64,000 nucleotides of DNA from Periplaneta americana (GCF_040183065.1 NC_091120.1:193544627-193608626), one strand, 5' to 3'. Positions 1-12,503 are shown, numbered from the stretch's first letter. The notes: generated by a model not told the origin, from the sequence alone. Program-made: numbers and translations.

Positions 1-1410
1 CTTTGCCAGTTCAAGGGTTTTCTTTGCAGAATAGGTCCAGAAATTTGCACGATCTTTGAAAGGGCAAGAACAATCCACTTCCACAACAGTTCATTTATTT
101 CTATGTAACCAGTTGTTTTCTGTTTCCTTTCATGTCACCATTATTGACCGCAAGCCACTCACTCATCATACGACCTTTATTTTTGAAAGTGAAAGTATTT
201 TTTGAGTTTTCCGTTCATAAATTTCAAATTATTTGCCATACTCTTCGTTTCTCATTTTCCTCCATAACTTTTACTTAATCAATTAATGATAGTGCAGCAT
301 TTTTACACAACTTTTTTTTTATCACGAAATCACTACTTGCGTTCTACCCAGCTATGACAGTATACAGGAGTGAAGAATTGAACATCGTTGAAGGGACTCG
401 TCTGCCTAGTCAATAGGGTAATAAAATTTATGACCACCAGGCCAACACACTCTCGCACCCTCACAAATTTTACAAAGAAAACTTGTTTTTATCTTACTGA
501 CCTACGTACTTCGTACATTCCTTGAAAGCACATACTGTTTCAAAATATAGTTTACATTAAAGTAGTGTGTCCAAAATATTATTTCCGTTTTGAACAGTAG
601 CAGAGAGTTTCCGTTTCCGCGTTGGACAGTTTCTGTTTTATTCAGGAAAAAATACACATAATACATATTCATTTCGCAGGGACCAATAAATTGTTCCGAA
701 ATAGACAGGATTCCGGATTATTCAGGTTCCGATCTGAACAGGTTTCACTGTATATATTTACAGCTGATGTCAGTAGGAATTTCTTAATCTCCAGTTACAT
801 TTTCTTTTGACTTAATTTGGTACACAACCTGTCGAAAGGCAAACCACACAAAGAATTAAGCCTTTAGTGGCTGAAGAACAGGAAGTGAACATGAAAAATA
901 GTACAGTAGTAAGAGTGGGGGAAGGTAGTGAAAAGAGTTCACTACCTGCGGTAACAGACATTACTACTAACTACTAAGCTGCAACACTAGGTTGCGTTGT
1001 CTAATGGTGCAGATGACCCCAGATGGTCTACGTGGTGTTGATGACAGCATTCTTCCTCTTGTATTGAATATTTATGGGTGGCTAGGTGGCAGTAGTAGTT
1101 TTTTATCATGTCCTTTGTTACTAGTTTTTTCCTTTTTTATCTTTCTTTTATTTTCTATCGCGGTATCTTAACACTTGTTCATTTTTTAGTTCCCCATCCC
1201 CTCCTTTTGTGTGTCTTTCATCAATTTTTTAGCCACTTCACGCCCATCTTCTTTATTCCGTTTGGTTTAGTGCCAACATACTGCTAATGACTTCGGGTTT
1301 TTCTTAATTAGAATCTCCACCGAAGCCAGGAATCAATCGATCAGTCATACAGAATAGCTGTACGTAACGATCCCAACAGTAGGTTTTTTCCTTTCTCTCC
1401 TTCCTTCCAC
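1..1410. other. No gene recognised; AT-rich repeat-like DNA
   Basis: No exon with coding character is visible, only short chance ORFs. About 765-945 resembles 12658-12900 (shared stretch around GGCAAACCACACAAAGAA), so part of this interval is a dispersed repeat. The interval leads into the hammerhead-like motif at 1411 and may be the 3' part of a retroelement. Confidence 0.4.
765..945 (+). repeat. Dispersed repeat, copy 1 (partner at 12658-12900)
   Basis: The two copies share TCTTTTGACTT, the GGCAAACCACACAAAGAA block and a following segment reading roughly TTTAGTGRCTGAAGRACAGGA, in the same order and at similar spacing. The family is unknown to me. Neither copy has an intact ORF. Confidence 0.5.
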
Positions 1411-1452
1411 CTGAAGACGAAGGGAGAACCATCCTTCGAAACGTTGTGTCTT
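1411..1452 (+). ncRNA. Hammerhead-ribozyme-like motif 1
   Basis: CTGAAGA is followed by one unpaired C, a five-base-pair helix (GAAGG with CCTTC), then GAAA. The next bases ACGT form a palindromic mini helix III, followed by U as the cleavage-site H17. CAC just before the core pairs with GTG just after the predicted cleavage site as helix I. The three-helix layout fits a type I hammerhead with the known freedom at core position 7. The extra nucleotide after CTGAAGA is non-canonical but is shared with the other copies in this window. Activity is inferred only. Confidence 0.5.
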
Positions 1453-1678
1453 AATTTTTTATTGTGACAACCAGCAATGGAAAAAGTCCAAACCCCTCAC
1501 CTAAACATTATCTTCCTCCAAATAGTTTGCTTTCGCTTCAACTACGATTATTACTCTCCATAAGCTGTGTTGCTTCACTTGTTTTGTCAATCCAACTATT
1601 GAGGTTTTCACCTGTATTCCTAAGTAGGGTTCTCATTATATTCCGAGAAACTGAGTCCTTGAGATAACTTAGTCCCTA

Positions 1679-2188
1679 AAGGGTCCCATACAAGCAGAGA
1701 CTTTCCTGGAGGTAATTCTATAGAAACTAAATTCACAGGGAAATCTCCTCGTGTATGGGTGAAAAGTATGGAAACTGAAGGTAAGTCTCCAGAGTTCTGC
1801 GGCTGCTTAAATTTTTACGACTGTAGTTCTCCCCAAATTAAGCAGGAGAAGAAGTAAACATAGAAGCAAATGATACTGCGAGCATGTGGTCGAGATTTCG
1901 TCATTCTTCCATTTTAAGCAGTTGTCTGTAGTGAAATGGCAGCGAGCTGTGAAAGTACGGATTTGAAAAACTATCCTCACGGACTTCTGTTAATATAGAA
2001 CCATGGAGGGATAGTATTTCTCGAGTGATCGCATTTCTACACGGATAATTATTGATTTCAACGACCTCTTGTGACTTCTTTGTTAACTACAAGTCTAGGA
2101 GATAAGTCTGAGCGTGTATGGACAATCATCTAATTCAGATGTCTGTACAGATAAGACTCGGATAAGTCTTTGCGTATATGGAGTCCTT
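1679..2188. mobile_element. Putative non-autonomous TIR element
   Basis: The left end AAGGGTCCCATACAAGCAGA and the reverse complement of the right end, AAGGACTCCATATACGCAAA, match over about 25 bp. No ORF is convincing and no clear target duplication was found, so the superfamily is open. Confidence 0.5.
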
Positions 2189-2803
2189 CGTACTGAATGC
2201 TATATGACCAATGTAGCTGATGCTCATTATGAAGTTAAACAATAATTGTCAATTTCCAGATTTGGAGTCTTTATGCAGTGTATAAAGTGCCTTATATATT
2301 CATTGCTGGAATATCAAATCAATTCTCTCTTGAAATTTTGATAAAAATCACTTTGAATGACTTTCAGTTATACATGGTTTTGTGTGTGTGTATGAAGTGT
2401 ACATTTATGCAATTGCAGTTTGAAAACGAAAAATGAAAGAATTTCTGAGTGTATGCTTGAGAGTTTGTCAGATTCTATGTAAACTAGAATTTCTAACCTT
2501 GTAACAAAAAATCAGATATACTGTTAGAGAACACATAATAATATATAACTTGACAATCACAGTTCCAATAGTTCAAAATAACAGTCAATTTAAAATCATA
2601 TCTTTTGAAATATTGATACCCAGCTTTCATTATCAGCAGCTATGAAACCTGGCACTAATACACTCTCTTGAGTATTGGAGCATTTTTTCTTCAATTGCTC
2701 CACTAAATTTTTTTTATTCATATGCGAATTTGACATATTGAGAATAAATATTCATGTTCGAAAAGTTTTGGTGCTGTAAAATCAAAAATATTTTTTTAAT
2801 ATA

Positions 2804-3483
2804 CAATAAAATTCCTCGTATCCGGCACCCAAATAACCGGCAATTCCAAAACAACGACACTTTTAGCTAGGCCAAAAAAAAAAAAAGTAATTCATGTGAA
2901 AGGGAAGAGTTGAAGATGTGAGTGGTTTTTGTGGATCGCACATGCAGCATATTGTTTACTCTTTACATTGTTCACACGTGAAAACATAGATAGAAAACCC
3001 TGTTATGTCCCTGTAGATCAGTAAGCTGATTTGCAGAGACGATATCTTTAAATTTATCACTTGAACTCGCCCGTTTGGAGGGGTGTTGAACGAGTCTAAA
3101 TAGGAAAGTGTGAAATTCTCTATTCCCACAGTGCGTAAAAGTTTCATTGGAGTGGTAGATAGTATAGGCTTATATAAACAAGAAGACAGAGATAATGTTA
3201 AAGAGGTTCAAATCATTGCTATTGTGCATTGCAATAAATTATGAACTGATGAATGTACATTATCGTATTCAGTACTAAAAATAAACATTGTATGTATTTA
3301 AAAACTTTATTTTTAAATATCTACATATATGAAAATTACTAAATGTCAACATGGAAGAAAATGTTTGTGTGCAGTACAGTATGTCTTTACATAACATATA
3401 AACGTATTTTCCAATTACCTGGAAAAATCAGTTATCCGGCACTGGTTTTGACCCACAGTTTCCGGATATGAGGAATTCTACTG
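2804..3483. mobile_element. Pogo/Tigger-like non-autonomous element
   Basis: The ends are CAATAAAATTCCTCGTATCC at left and, reverse complemented, CAGTAGAATTCCTCATATCC at right, flanked by TA on both sides. CAGTAnAATTCCTC with a TATCCGG block resembles pogo/Tigger-type termini. A second TATCCGGCAC block lies near the right end. The 680-bp interior holds no transposase. Confidence 0.6.
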
Positions 3484-3485
3484 TA

Positions 3486-4728
3486 TATCAAAATCAGTTT
3501 TAGTTTAAAAATTTTCAACTAACGTTTTGGAAAAAGGCATTTCAAATTTATGTTTTTAGTGTTAGAAATAATTTACTATGAAAGTAAGACATTCTATTAT
3601 TATACCATTAGAATGGAAAATGGAGGAAATCCAAAATTTAGAGCATTAGCAGACAAAAACAACTATATTGTAAGACTCACGTTTAAAAGTACCATAACCA
3701 AATTTCCTTTATGATTCCTCTTTTACTACCTAATACCTATTTTAAAAAATTGAAGATTCCATTGATGCACAATGTGAGGTTAAGGTTTATGATCATATTT
3801 ACAGACCATTGTCGGTAAGTGTATACCTGCACCTGTATTCGGTACAGTTCTGTCTGCCCCTCATTTCATTTCACAGGATTTCAGCTTTCAGAGCTGAGTT
3901 GTTGACTGTATATTACTTTACTGGCTTAGATGTTGTCACCAATTCACAATATGCGGATAAATTTACTTTAAAACAGGTTAATGTTGATTGAAGGAAAAGT
4001 AGGTAGTAGAATTGGTAGGGTAAATGAGAGTGTCTAACGAAATCTTAACCAAAACACTCTTTATCCACGACAAATTCCATTTGGATTTGCTGAGATATGA
4101 ATCCAGGTTTACAGCATGGAAAAATCATAGCTTCCAGCCATTTGTCTAATAGTCCACTTCTATAAAATGCATTTCTCTACTCACATTATAAGCACATGAT
4201 CAGTTTTTTTTATTAAAAACATAAATACAATTTGAGAAACTGGTATGATATTATTTCATCTCAGGTTTAAACCATTAATTTCCTTCTTGGTTCGTCTGCC
4301 CATCATATTTCGCTGATTTTAAAATTCAAGTGTTATGAAGTGTCCCATTTGGTAGGCTTATCGTCTTCATCATGTTTATAAAATTATTCACGAGTTTAAA
4401 AATAGAAAAAATAATGTGTGGATTATAACTGATTTTCAATTTATGCCTTTTTCTTTCTTCTACTTATTTCATGCAAGAATATATTGTATTGTAATTCACT
4501 AGTATGCAGCGAAATAAAAATGTTATGACTTCGATAAGTAGGATTTTCTTTCTTGTGCTAACCATGTGTCTTGGAGATTTTTGTAGTTTTTCACAGTTTC
4601 TGGATGAAAATTAATACTGACACTTATTTTGAAACAGGCTACAGAGCTCTTCTTTAGTTCAGGGTCATTTAACAATAATTTAGTCCAAACAGTATACAGA
4701 AAATTTATAAAAATCCATGCATAATAGT
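3486..4728. other. No gene recognised
   Basis: AT-rich sequence with only short ORFs that lack protein character. I see no clear repeat termini in it. Confidence 0.4.
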
Positions 4729-4731
4729 TAA

Positions 4732-4919
4732 AGGCTGGTTCACAATAAACCGGGAACGGAAACGAGAACGAGAACGGAAGTAATGTTAAAATAAATATAT
4801 TTAAATGTGAGTATTCACAATAGTTAATTGTGAATGTTTGCATTTAAATACATTTATATTAACAATATTTCTGTTCTCGTTCACGTTGTTTCCATTCCCG
4901 GTTTATTGTGAACCAGCCT
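4732..4919. mobile_element. PIF/Harbinger-like MITE, 188 bp
   Basis: The terminal inverted repeats begin AGGCTGGTTCACAATAAACC and extend for roughly 45 bp with few differences. They are flanked by direct TAA (4729-4731 and 4920-4922). A 3-bp TAA duplication with a short non-coding body suits a Harbinger-type MITE. Confidence 0.65.
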
Positions 4920-5396
4920 TAACTTAAATCAAATAACTAATTAATGTACTTGACTGAGCTCAATTATTTTTGTGCTACATAATCTCTCCATGTGATAAAA
5001 CATTAGATAAATTTCGCATATTAAAATGCGATGGTTAAAATGCTGTATTTTGGTGATTATTTACTCAGTCAATTCCGGTTTTCTGTAACTTGCAATATTG
5101 CTGTCACAAAGGCTAATAGCAACAAACGCAACGTGCAATTGTTTCTGATTCTTATGTCCATCTACTGAAATATTTGTTGATCTCTGTAATAAGCCCATAT
5201 ATTCGTGTACATCTTAGAGAACTATAATTTCACTGACTGCGCAATTGTTTGAACTATTTCTTTGTGAAATTATTGTGGCATGAATAGAGTTGGTTTATTT
5301 TGTATCGCAGCAATTGTCATAAGCTTGTTCAACTTGTTTTTGTAGCTGGATTCGAATGGTTATTTGAGGATGCCATTATGACTGTACAGTGAAATA

Positions 5397-5960
5397 CAGA
5401 GGTGTGAAAATTATTGGAATAATCTTAATTTTAAAGGTTTTTTAATAGTTCCTTCACAAATATTAATTGAACTGATGAATATTGGTATATATTACTATAC
5501 TGATGTAGGATATATTTACTACAAACAATGCCGGAAAGCATTGTTGTACATTGGTATTTTTCTTATTTTACAATTGTTATGGGAATTCAGAAATTATTAT
5601 ATTATGTTGGCGGAATTGGAAACATAAAACATTATATGCACAAAACAGATGTATACGTTCATTTGAACCTTCACAACAATGTAAACGCAAAGAACAATTT
5701 GTTTCAAGCATTTCTTAATTAATTTTTTATGTTTCCAATTCCGCCAACATAATATAATAATTTCTGAATTCCCATAACAATTGTAAAATAAGAAAAATAC
5801 CAATGTACAACAATGCTTTCCGGCATTGTTAGTAGTAAATATATCCTACATCAGTATAGTAATATTATATACCAATATTAATCAATTCAGTGAATATTTG
5901 TGAAGGAACTATTAAAAAACCATTAAAATTAAGATTATTCTAATAATTTTCACACCTCTG
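5397..5960. mobile_element. Tc1/mariner-type palindromic element with ~235-bp arms
   Basis: The ends CAGAGGTGTGAAAATTATTG are mirrored at both sides and flanked by TA. The inverted repeat continues almost perfectly from 5397-5633 to 5727-5960, leaving a loop of about 93 bp. ORFs on both strands here are mirror images of each other and are not genes. Confidence 0.7.
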
Positions 5961-5962
5961 TA

Positions 5963-6540
5963 GATCTTCCAATATAATTCATAATTTGTGGAGGCTCGCC
6001 AGCTCACTATACAAGTCGCACTAGCAGCCACAAAAGGAAAAAAAATTGTACTTACAGCATTCACTATAGTATTGTCCATTGAGGTTATGTTATATGCAAA
6101 CATTCATAATTTTAAATGTATATTATGGAAGTGCTCTAAAAAGTTCCACTTGTGGATAAAACAAAATAACCTAACAGAAGGAAATGAAGATTAAAAAATT
6201 AATTTCAAGGTCAAAAGAATAACATTATTTGAAGTGGCATGGCCGCATTATAATTATAAGTTATATAACAGTGAGAAAGTGTGATTGTGAATCCACATCG
6301 AAAAAGAAATGCTATAAACACGGCAATATGAGGACAGAAGGAAACAGATAGGTGCAGAAAATTAGAGCATAAAGAATGAAAGCAACTTAAGGCGAGGCTG
6401 CAGAAATCCGTCAACAAACCTGACGAAACAAGTAAAATTATATTATTCAAGTGACTTTTGTGTGAGAATAATGTTTAATATAGACTCGGTAATGTTTGAA
6501 TACACTGCACTCAGATATTTCTTAGTTACCTGATCTGCTC
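5963..6540. other. No gene recognised
   Basis: AT-rich sequence with chance ORFs only. Confidence 0.35.
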
Positions 6541-7029
6541 CTTAGTTCATATTTCTATCACTAGGATCAGGCCACTTTTAGTGGCGTGTTAGTGGCGCTG
6601 CTAAATTTTTGTAGAGAATTTTTCAGTTTTCCAGTGAACATGGACGTAGAAGGAGATATACTTTTGGTAAATTTGCTCATACGGAGAAAGAATAGACGTA
6701 AAAATAGAAGAAGAGTTTGAATCCATCCATTAGTTTTGGAAAGACAGAATCGAGGACTATTCCATACCTTGTTTGGTGATTTACATCAAGACAATAAAAA
6801 ATATTAATTTAAAATTACGCAAATTAGGAACGATATGGCATGAAACATATTTTTGTTTACTTTTTAAGAATTCAAAATTAAATATAATAGGCACCAAACA
6901 TGAAACGTGTGTGTGTTTTTTGTGTTTGTATCTAATGGCGAACCTATAATCTGTAATAGATTGTACAGGGAATGAATAAATACAATACAAACCAATCCTA
7001 GCACGTACGAGTAATTCAACCAATATACT

Positions 7030-7112
7030 AGAAATAGGTGTCTGTAGGGTAATGGCAATGTCAAAGACCGTGGTGTAATTGAACCCAGGTTCGAACCTGA
7101 GATCAGCTAATT
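7030..7112 (+). repeat. Possible tRNA-derived fragment
   Basis: GGTTCGAACCTGAG fits an RNA polymerase III box B, preceded by a weak box A-like stretch. It is too degenerate to assign to a SINE family. Confidence 0.25.
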
Positions 7113-7213
7113 TTTAATTTCTTTGTTAATATTTTGTTTAGTACATTATTTTATTATATCGTGAAATAAAGGGGATTTTACTACATAAATAATATATCCA
7201 TAATTCCCACTAG

Positions 7214-7552
7214 GTCCCGTGCCGTGGCGTCGAGGTCTAAGGCATCCTGCCTAGGTCTCGTGTTATGGAATGCGCGCTGGTTCGAGTCCTCATGGGGGAA
7301 GACATTTTCTCATGAAATTTCGGCCAGTGTATGGGACCGATGCCCACCCAGCATCGTGATGCACTTGGGGAGCTATAATAGGTAGTGAAATCCGGTTGCA
7401 AATGCCAGCTATAACGACTGGGGGGATCATCGTGCTAACCACACGATACTTCCATTCTGGTTGGATGATCGTCCACCTCTGCTTCGGCATGTGGGCGTGA
7501 GGCCAGTAGCCGGCTGGTCGGTCTAGGCCCTTCACTGGGTGTAGCACCACGG

Positions 7553-7609
<57 letters not shown>
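7214..7609 (+). repeat. SINE-A copy 1, tRNA-Leu/Ser-like head, ATT tail
   Basis: The head has TGGCGTCGAGGTCTAAGG (box A-like, as in class II tRNAs) and GGTTCGAGTCC (box B). A conserved body follows (GTATGGGACC, CCCACCCAGCATCGTGATG, CCATTCTGGTTGGATGATCG) and then a long ATT microsatellite. The 5' flank AATTCCCACTAG (7202-7213) recurs at 9565-9576, beyond the LINE that sits in the ATT tail. Other copies lie at 13061 and 35975. Confidence 0.75.
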
Positions 7610-9477
7610 GAGAAGAGAGATAATTATTTCAATGAAAGACGGGAAGCAAGTCGTACACTTAGGAATAAAAAGAGAGGTTACTTGAAGGAAAAACTGAATG
7701 AGGTAGAAACAAATAGTAAGAATAAAAACATTCGAGATTTATATAAGGGTATAAAGGAATTTAAGAACGGATATCAGCCAAGGGTAAACGTGATCAAGGA
7801 TGAGAATGGTCACTTGCTTGCAGACTCTCCATCAATCCTAAACAGATGGAAAAACTATTTTGCGCAACTACTAAATGTACATAGGCCAAATAGAAATGAT
7901 CGGGACGATATGAAATACAAACTGCTGAGCCATTTATACCCGAACCCACGCTTTCAGAAGTCGAAATTGCGATAGAAAATCTGAAAAAGTACAAGTCTCC
8001 AGGTATCGATCAAATTCCAGCAGAATTAATACAAGAGGGTGGAAGTGCATTATATAGCGAAATTTATAAACTTGTACTTGCTATTTGGGAAAAGGAAATT
8101 GTACCAGAACAATGGAAGGAGTCCATAATTGTACCTATTTTTAAAAAGGGGGACAAAACCAACTGTGGTAACTTTCGAGGAATATCACTTTTGTTGACGT
8201 CGTACAAAATTTTGTCCAATATTCTTTTGAGGAGATTAACTCCGTACGTAGATGAAATTATTGGGGATCATCAGTGCGGTTTTCGGCGTAATAGATCGAC
8301 TATTGATCAGATTTTTTGTATTCGGCAGATAATGGAGAAAAAATGGGAGTATAAGGGTACAGTACATCAGTTATTCATAGATTTCAAAAAGGCATATGAC
8401 TCGGTTAAGAGGGAAGTATTATATGATATTCTTATTGAATTTGGTATTCCCAAGAAACTAGTTCGATTAATTAAAATGTGTCTCAGTGAAACATACAGCA
8501 GAGTCCGTATAGGTCAGTTTCTATCTGATCCTTTTCCAATTCACTGCGGGCTAAAGCAGGGAGATGCACTATCACCTTTACTTTTTAACTTCGCTTTAGA
8601 ATATGCCATTAGGAAAGTTCAGGATAACAGGCAGGGTTTGGAATTGAACGGGCTACATCAGCTTCTTGTCTATGCAGATGACGTGAATATGTTAGGAGAA
8701 AATCCACAAACGGTTAGGGAAAACACGGAAATTTTACTTGAAGCAAGTAAAGCGATCGGTTTGGAAGTAAATCCCGAAAAGACAAAGTATATGATTATGT
8801 CTCGTGATGGGAATATTGTACGAAATGGAAATATAAATATTGGAGATTTATCCTTCGAAGAGGTGGAAAAATTCAAATATCTTGGAGCAACAGTAACAAA
8901 TATAAATGACACTCGGGAGGAAATTAAACGCAGAATAAATATGGGAAATGCGTGTTATTATTCGGTTGAGAAGCTCTTATCATCCAGTCTGCTGTCCAAA
9001 AATCTGAAAGTTAGAATTTATAAAACAGTTATATTACCGGTTGTTGTGTATGGTTGTGAAACTTGGACTCTCACTCTGAGAGAGGAACATAGGTTAAGGG
9101 TGTTTGAGAATAAGGTGCTTAGGAAAATATTTGGGGCTAAGCGGGATGAAGTTACAGGAGAATGGAGAAAGTTACACAACACAGAACTGCACGCATTGTA
9201 TTCTTCACCTGACATAATTAGGAACTTGAAATCCAGACGTTTGAGATGGGCAGGGCATGTAGCACGTATGGGCGAATCCAGAAATGCATATAGAGTGTTA
9301 GTTGGGAGACCGGAGGGAAAAAGACCCTTAGGGAGGCCGAGACGTAGATGGGAGGATAATATTAAAATGGATTTGAGGGAGGTGGGGTATGATGATAGAG
9401 ACTGGCTTAATCTTGCACAGGATAGGGACCGATGGCGGGCTTATGTGAGGGCGGCAATGAACCTTCGGGTTCCTTAA
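7610..9477 (+). pseudogene. Non-LTR retrotransposon reverse transcriptase, C-terminal two thirds
   Basis: The protein runs in frame from 7610 to about 7910, then shifts frame near 7905-7914 and continues to 9477 (about 520 codons). RT landmarks are [16 protein letters not shown], the FRGISLL block, [22 protein letters not shown] and the catalytic YADDV motif. After the palm come a thumb region (KYLGATVTN), a YGCETWTL block and a basic tail with [12 protein letters not shown]. It would copy element RNA at the target site. The endonuclease is missing and there is a frameshift, so this copy is non-autonomous. An RTE/BovB-like clade is my best guess, not verified. Confidence 0.85.
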
Positions 9478-9501
9478 AAGCCATTTGTAAGTAAGTAAGT
9501 A

Positions 9502-9509
<8 letters not shown>
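7610..9509 (+). mobile_element. RT-encoding LINE, 5'-truncated (LINE-1 family of this window)
   Basis: This is the longest coding remnant in the window. It starts without the endonuclease domain and ends with the family's 3' terminus CCATTTGTAAGTAAGTAAGT. ATT repeats flank both sides because it lies within the SINE-A tail. Other pieces of the same family are at 22435-22702 (-), 57206-58467 (+), the antisense copy 57158-60397, and 61642-63762 (+). Confidence 0.85.
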
Positions 9510-9552
<43 letters not shown>

Positions 9553-9564
9553 GTTATTATTATT
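9510..9564 (+). repeat. ATT microsatellite
   Basis: An ATT run closes the SINE-A tail after the LINE and precedes the right copy of AATTCCCACTAG. Another short run lies at about 9605-9632. Confidence 0.9.
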
Positions 9565-9839
9565 AATTCCCACTAGTCCAGGAATTTAGTAGTCTATGGT
9601 TATATTATTATTATTATTATTATTATTATTATCGACATTCTATATTATTCTGATGTGACATATTTTTCTATTTAAGTCTGTCCACTGTCATAACGATATA
9701 GGGAATTGGTGACCCAACAGTCGTCCGTTAGCAGCGCTACTGACGCGCGTTCAAAGCGCTACTAACGTGCGTTTTCAGCGCCACTAACGCGCCACTAAAA
9801 GTGGCCCCGTCCGAAGGGACACTAAGGACGCAAGAAGCA

Positions 9840-11170
9840 TCCACCATAGTCAAATGAATGAATTTGTATTTTTGGTACAGGAAAATGCTCGTCTTTTACG
9901 AAAACACTTGTCTTATTTTTAGATGTGTATTTTCCCTGCACCAAAAATACAGTCTAAATGGAGTAAAAATTAATGAACACTTATGTCGACACTGTATTAA
10001 GAAATAATTCGTAGTAATTACATTTAAATATTCGTTCTTTTGACTGATGAACACTTCTCTTGCCCTTGGCAGTGGAAAAGAGAAAGGTATCAAAATGTTC
10101 CTTGCGCCCCTGGTGGTAACATCGAGAAACATTGAAATGCGCAACGAGGATGAAGTGTTATGTATTCAAACATTACTCTAGATTCTATAAATGCATATTT
10201 ATTGGAGATCAAATAATATTGAGAGAATTAATGATTTCTACTCACTCACAATACTTCAGAATCATTGTTGTGTCAGATTCTGCCTTTGGTATATCAGTAA
10301 TAAACAAGTTGTACTTAAGCTTATGAACGAGAATGGATTTACTAGATGAAAATATTTGAGAAATTTTATTGTTTAGCGTTCTATTTACTTAGACAGGATG
10401 TAATTTTTGCCCTTATTGAATTTCAACCACATGTATAATGAGACATCTATTATCAACGTGGGATCACTGAACACAGAAATACAGATAACGGACAACTGAC
10501 TTTGGGTTTTTTTTTTTTTTAAAGATATAAAGCCAGTACTTTAATATGTTTCATGAGACTTTGAAGTTTGCATGCATCTGTGTGTACACAGATGTATCTG
10601 CTTAAAAAAATCTAATCAGTGGCAATACTGTACACAGCTGGTTTTCTGCTGACATATTTGTATGGTTTTAAGTTAATTAATCTCTATATCGTGCTGGATC
10701 ATTGATTAATGCTTTAAGATTAAATTTCACACGTGAACATAGGAGGGAAACAAAATAATTTCGATGTTGTAAACATTTTGTATGCAAACTTTGCCTTGTG
10801 TTTCGTTGTAATCAACTAAAAACGAACTATTACAGCTACTACATAGTGGTCAGGAATGAATCTGAAAATAAGCCAGACTGAAATTGTTTTTTATGATGGA
10901 CAGTATAACCATTTGACTGTGAGAAAGAGATTCTTTATAAATTATGTACGGTACTATTATTTGCATGCACATGAGAAAAGATGAATTTAAGGGTGGCAAA
11001 TGACGGGAATTTCCCCACACTCAAGAAACTTAAAATTCTCCCCTCCCTCTGGGCACAGGATATTTCAGTTGAATGTAAACTGTTTTGTGTAAATTTTAGG
11101 CTGTTTGGGATGAGTTTAATTTCAAGAAACTGAATTACGAAATCCTTCTTTTCAGTTGGAATAATATTGG
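9840..11170. other. No gene recognised
   Basis: AT-rich sequence with a small hairpin at about 10574-10600 (CATCTGTGTGTACACAGATG). No coding or repeat assignment is supported. Confidence 0.35.
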
Positions 11171-11178
11171 CTTCCTCC

Positions 11179-12503
11179 CAGTGGCGGCTGGTGGTTTGAA
11201 AATATGGTGGTGCACAATGGATATCGGAGAGGAGTTAAACATACTTTACTTTAAAGTTTAAAACCGTGTATACCTGAGGGCTATACATATAAAGCTTATT
11301 TATATGCAATTATGCCTAATAAGTAAAATGACTAAATACAAGCATACTTATTTATACAGAAAGTCCAAAAGTGGACGGGGTCGTGGATGGAGCTCTCTAT
11401 ATTACGATTTAACCTCATGAAAAACATTTGAGCACAGAATCGTCATCAGAATGCTACCAAGTACAAAGTCCAACGTTTTCGTTCATAAAATTCAAATGCA
11501 GCTTTTGTAGGCTGTCGGGAGATAGCAGCACTTATTGTCAGAACGACAACTCTTACAACTTTAAAGCAAAATACAAGCTCCCTTATGTATTGTGCCGTTT
11601 GTGTGCATGCAGATTGAGAAAGTAATGTGCGAAATATGCGACTGTTCATTGCACAAACCGAATGAATACATTTTTCATGCTTATTACTTCGGACAAATGT
11701 CTAGTTGAGACAGATACTTTCCCAGTGAATTTAGTTTCTTCTGCACTGACGATGGTGTCCCATGCCAGGGAGTGCGACAAACCTTTCTCAATGAGGAAAG
11801 CAGTAGACCACGCCTCTAATCCCCTGTCCCTGCATTAGCCGAACATCTCTATAAACTACCTTCCATAGGTTTTCAACATCTTTGCAAACCAAGAGGCTCG
11901 AAGGCTCCTGCAGACGTACAAAACAAGACGCCAGCTGCAGATAGTCATGAATGAAAATTGTAAAAAAAAAAATATATATATATTTTTTAATAGTAACAAA
12001 GCCTGGAGATTAGGAACATTACTGGGGGATGTCCTTAAAAAATAAAACACAACGTTCAACACAACTAAAATTTTATACAACGTTAGCTATCCCACCATTA
12101 ACCTATGGTTCAGAAAATTGGTCTATAAACCGAGCAACTAAAAAGAAAATTGAATCCAGGAAAATGAAATTCCTTCGAAGTGTTGCTGGTCTCACTCTTT
12201 TAGATCATCAAAAGAACAAAAATATACGACAACAACTAAATATTTTAAATTTGACTGAGAAAATACAACAACAAAAACATAATTGGTACCAACATATAAG
12301 AAGAATGAATGACGACCGGTTACCTAAAGTAATACTGAACTATGAACCAAGAGGACACAGAAATGTTGGTAGACCAAGAACAAGATGGATAGACGACATA
12401 AACTTTGAAGACGGAACAGGCCAATAGGCCTGATCCCTGTGGTTGATGATGATGATGACTGGGGGGTGTACAAACCTGCAACCCCCTTGAGAAGCCGCCA
12501 CTG
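11179..12503. mobile_element. hAT-type non-autonomous element 1, carrying a LINE
   Basis: The ends are CAGTGGCGGCTGG at left and AGCCGCCACTG at right. An exact 8-bp target duplication, CTTCCTCC, lies at 11171-11178 and 12504-12511. The 8-bp duplication and short TIR are the hAT signature. No hAT transposase is present. Without the nested LINE the element is about 890 bp. Its termini match the elements at 18846 and 43380. Confidence 0.8.
12033..12457 (+). mobile_element. Second RT-LINE family, 3' fragment inside the hAT
   Basis: It encodes the C-terminal end of an RT protein, with YGSENWSINRATKKKIE and the NVGRPRTRWIDDI tail, then a (GAT)n 3' terminus. Flanks ACTGGGGGATGT (12021-12032) and ACTGGGGGGTGT (12458-12469) form a 12-bp target duplication with one mismatch. 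It therefore retrotransposed into the hAT. The ORF at 12029-12427 starts in flanking DNA and is only a remnant. Confidence 0.8.

Larger units (their letters stand above)
6540..9832. mobile_element. Candidate large TIR element holding nested SINE and LINE
   Basis: The left GGCCACTTTTAGTGGCGTG block (about 6567) has its inverted counterpart GCGCCACTAAAAGTGGCC (about 9788-9805). Outside it, TCCTTAGT at the left (6538-6545) mirrors ACTAAGGA at the right. The right side also has further GCGCTACTRAC-type subrepeats. The interior contains the SINE/LINE block at 7214-9564. No target duplication was resolved. Confidence 0.45.

Noticed and set aside
7290-7550. 86-codon minus-strand ORF
   Set aside because: It lies entirely in the SINE-A body and similar SINE copies do not keep it open.
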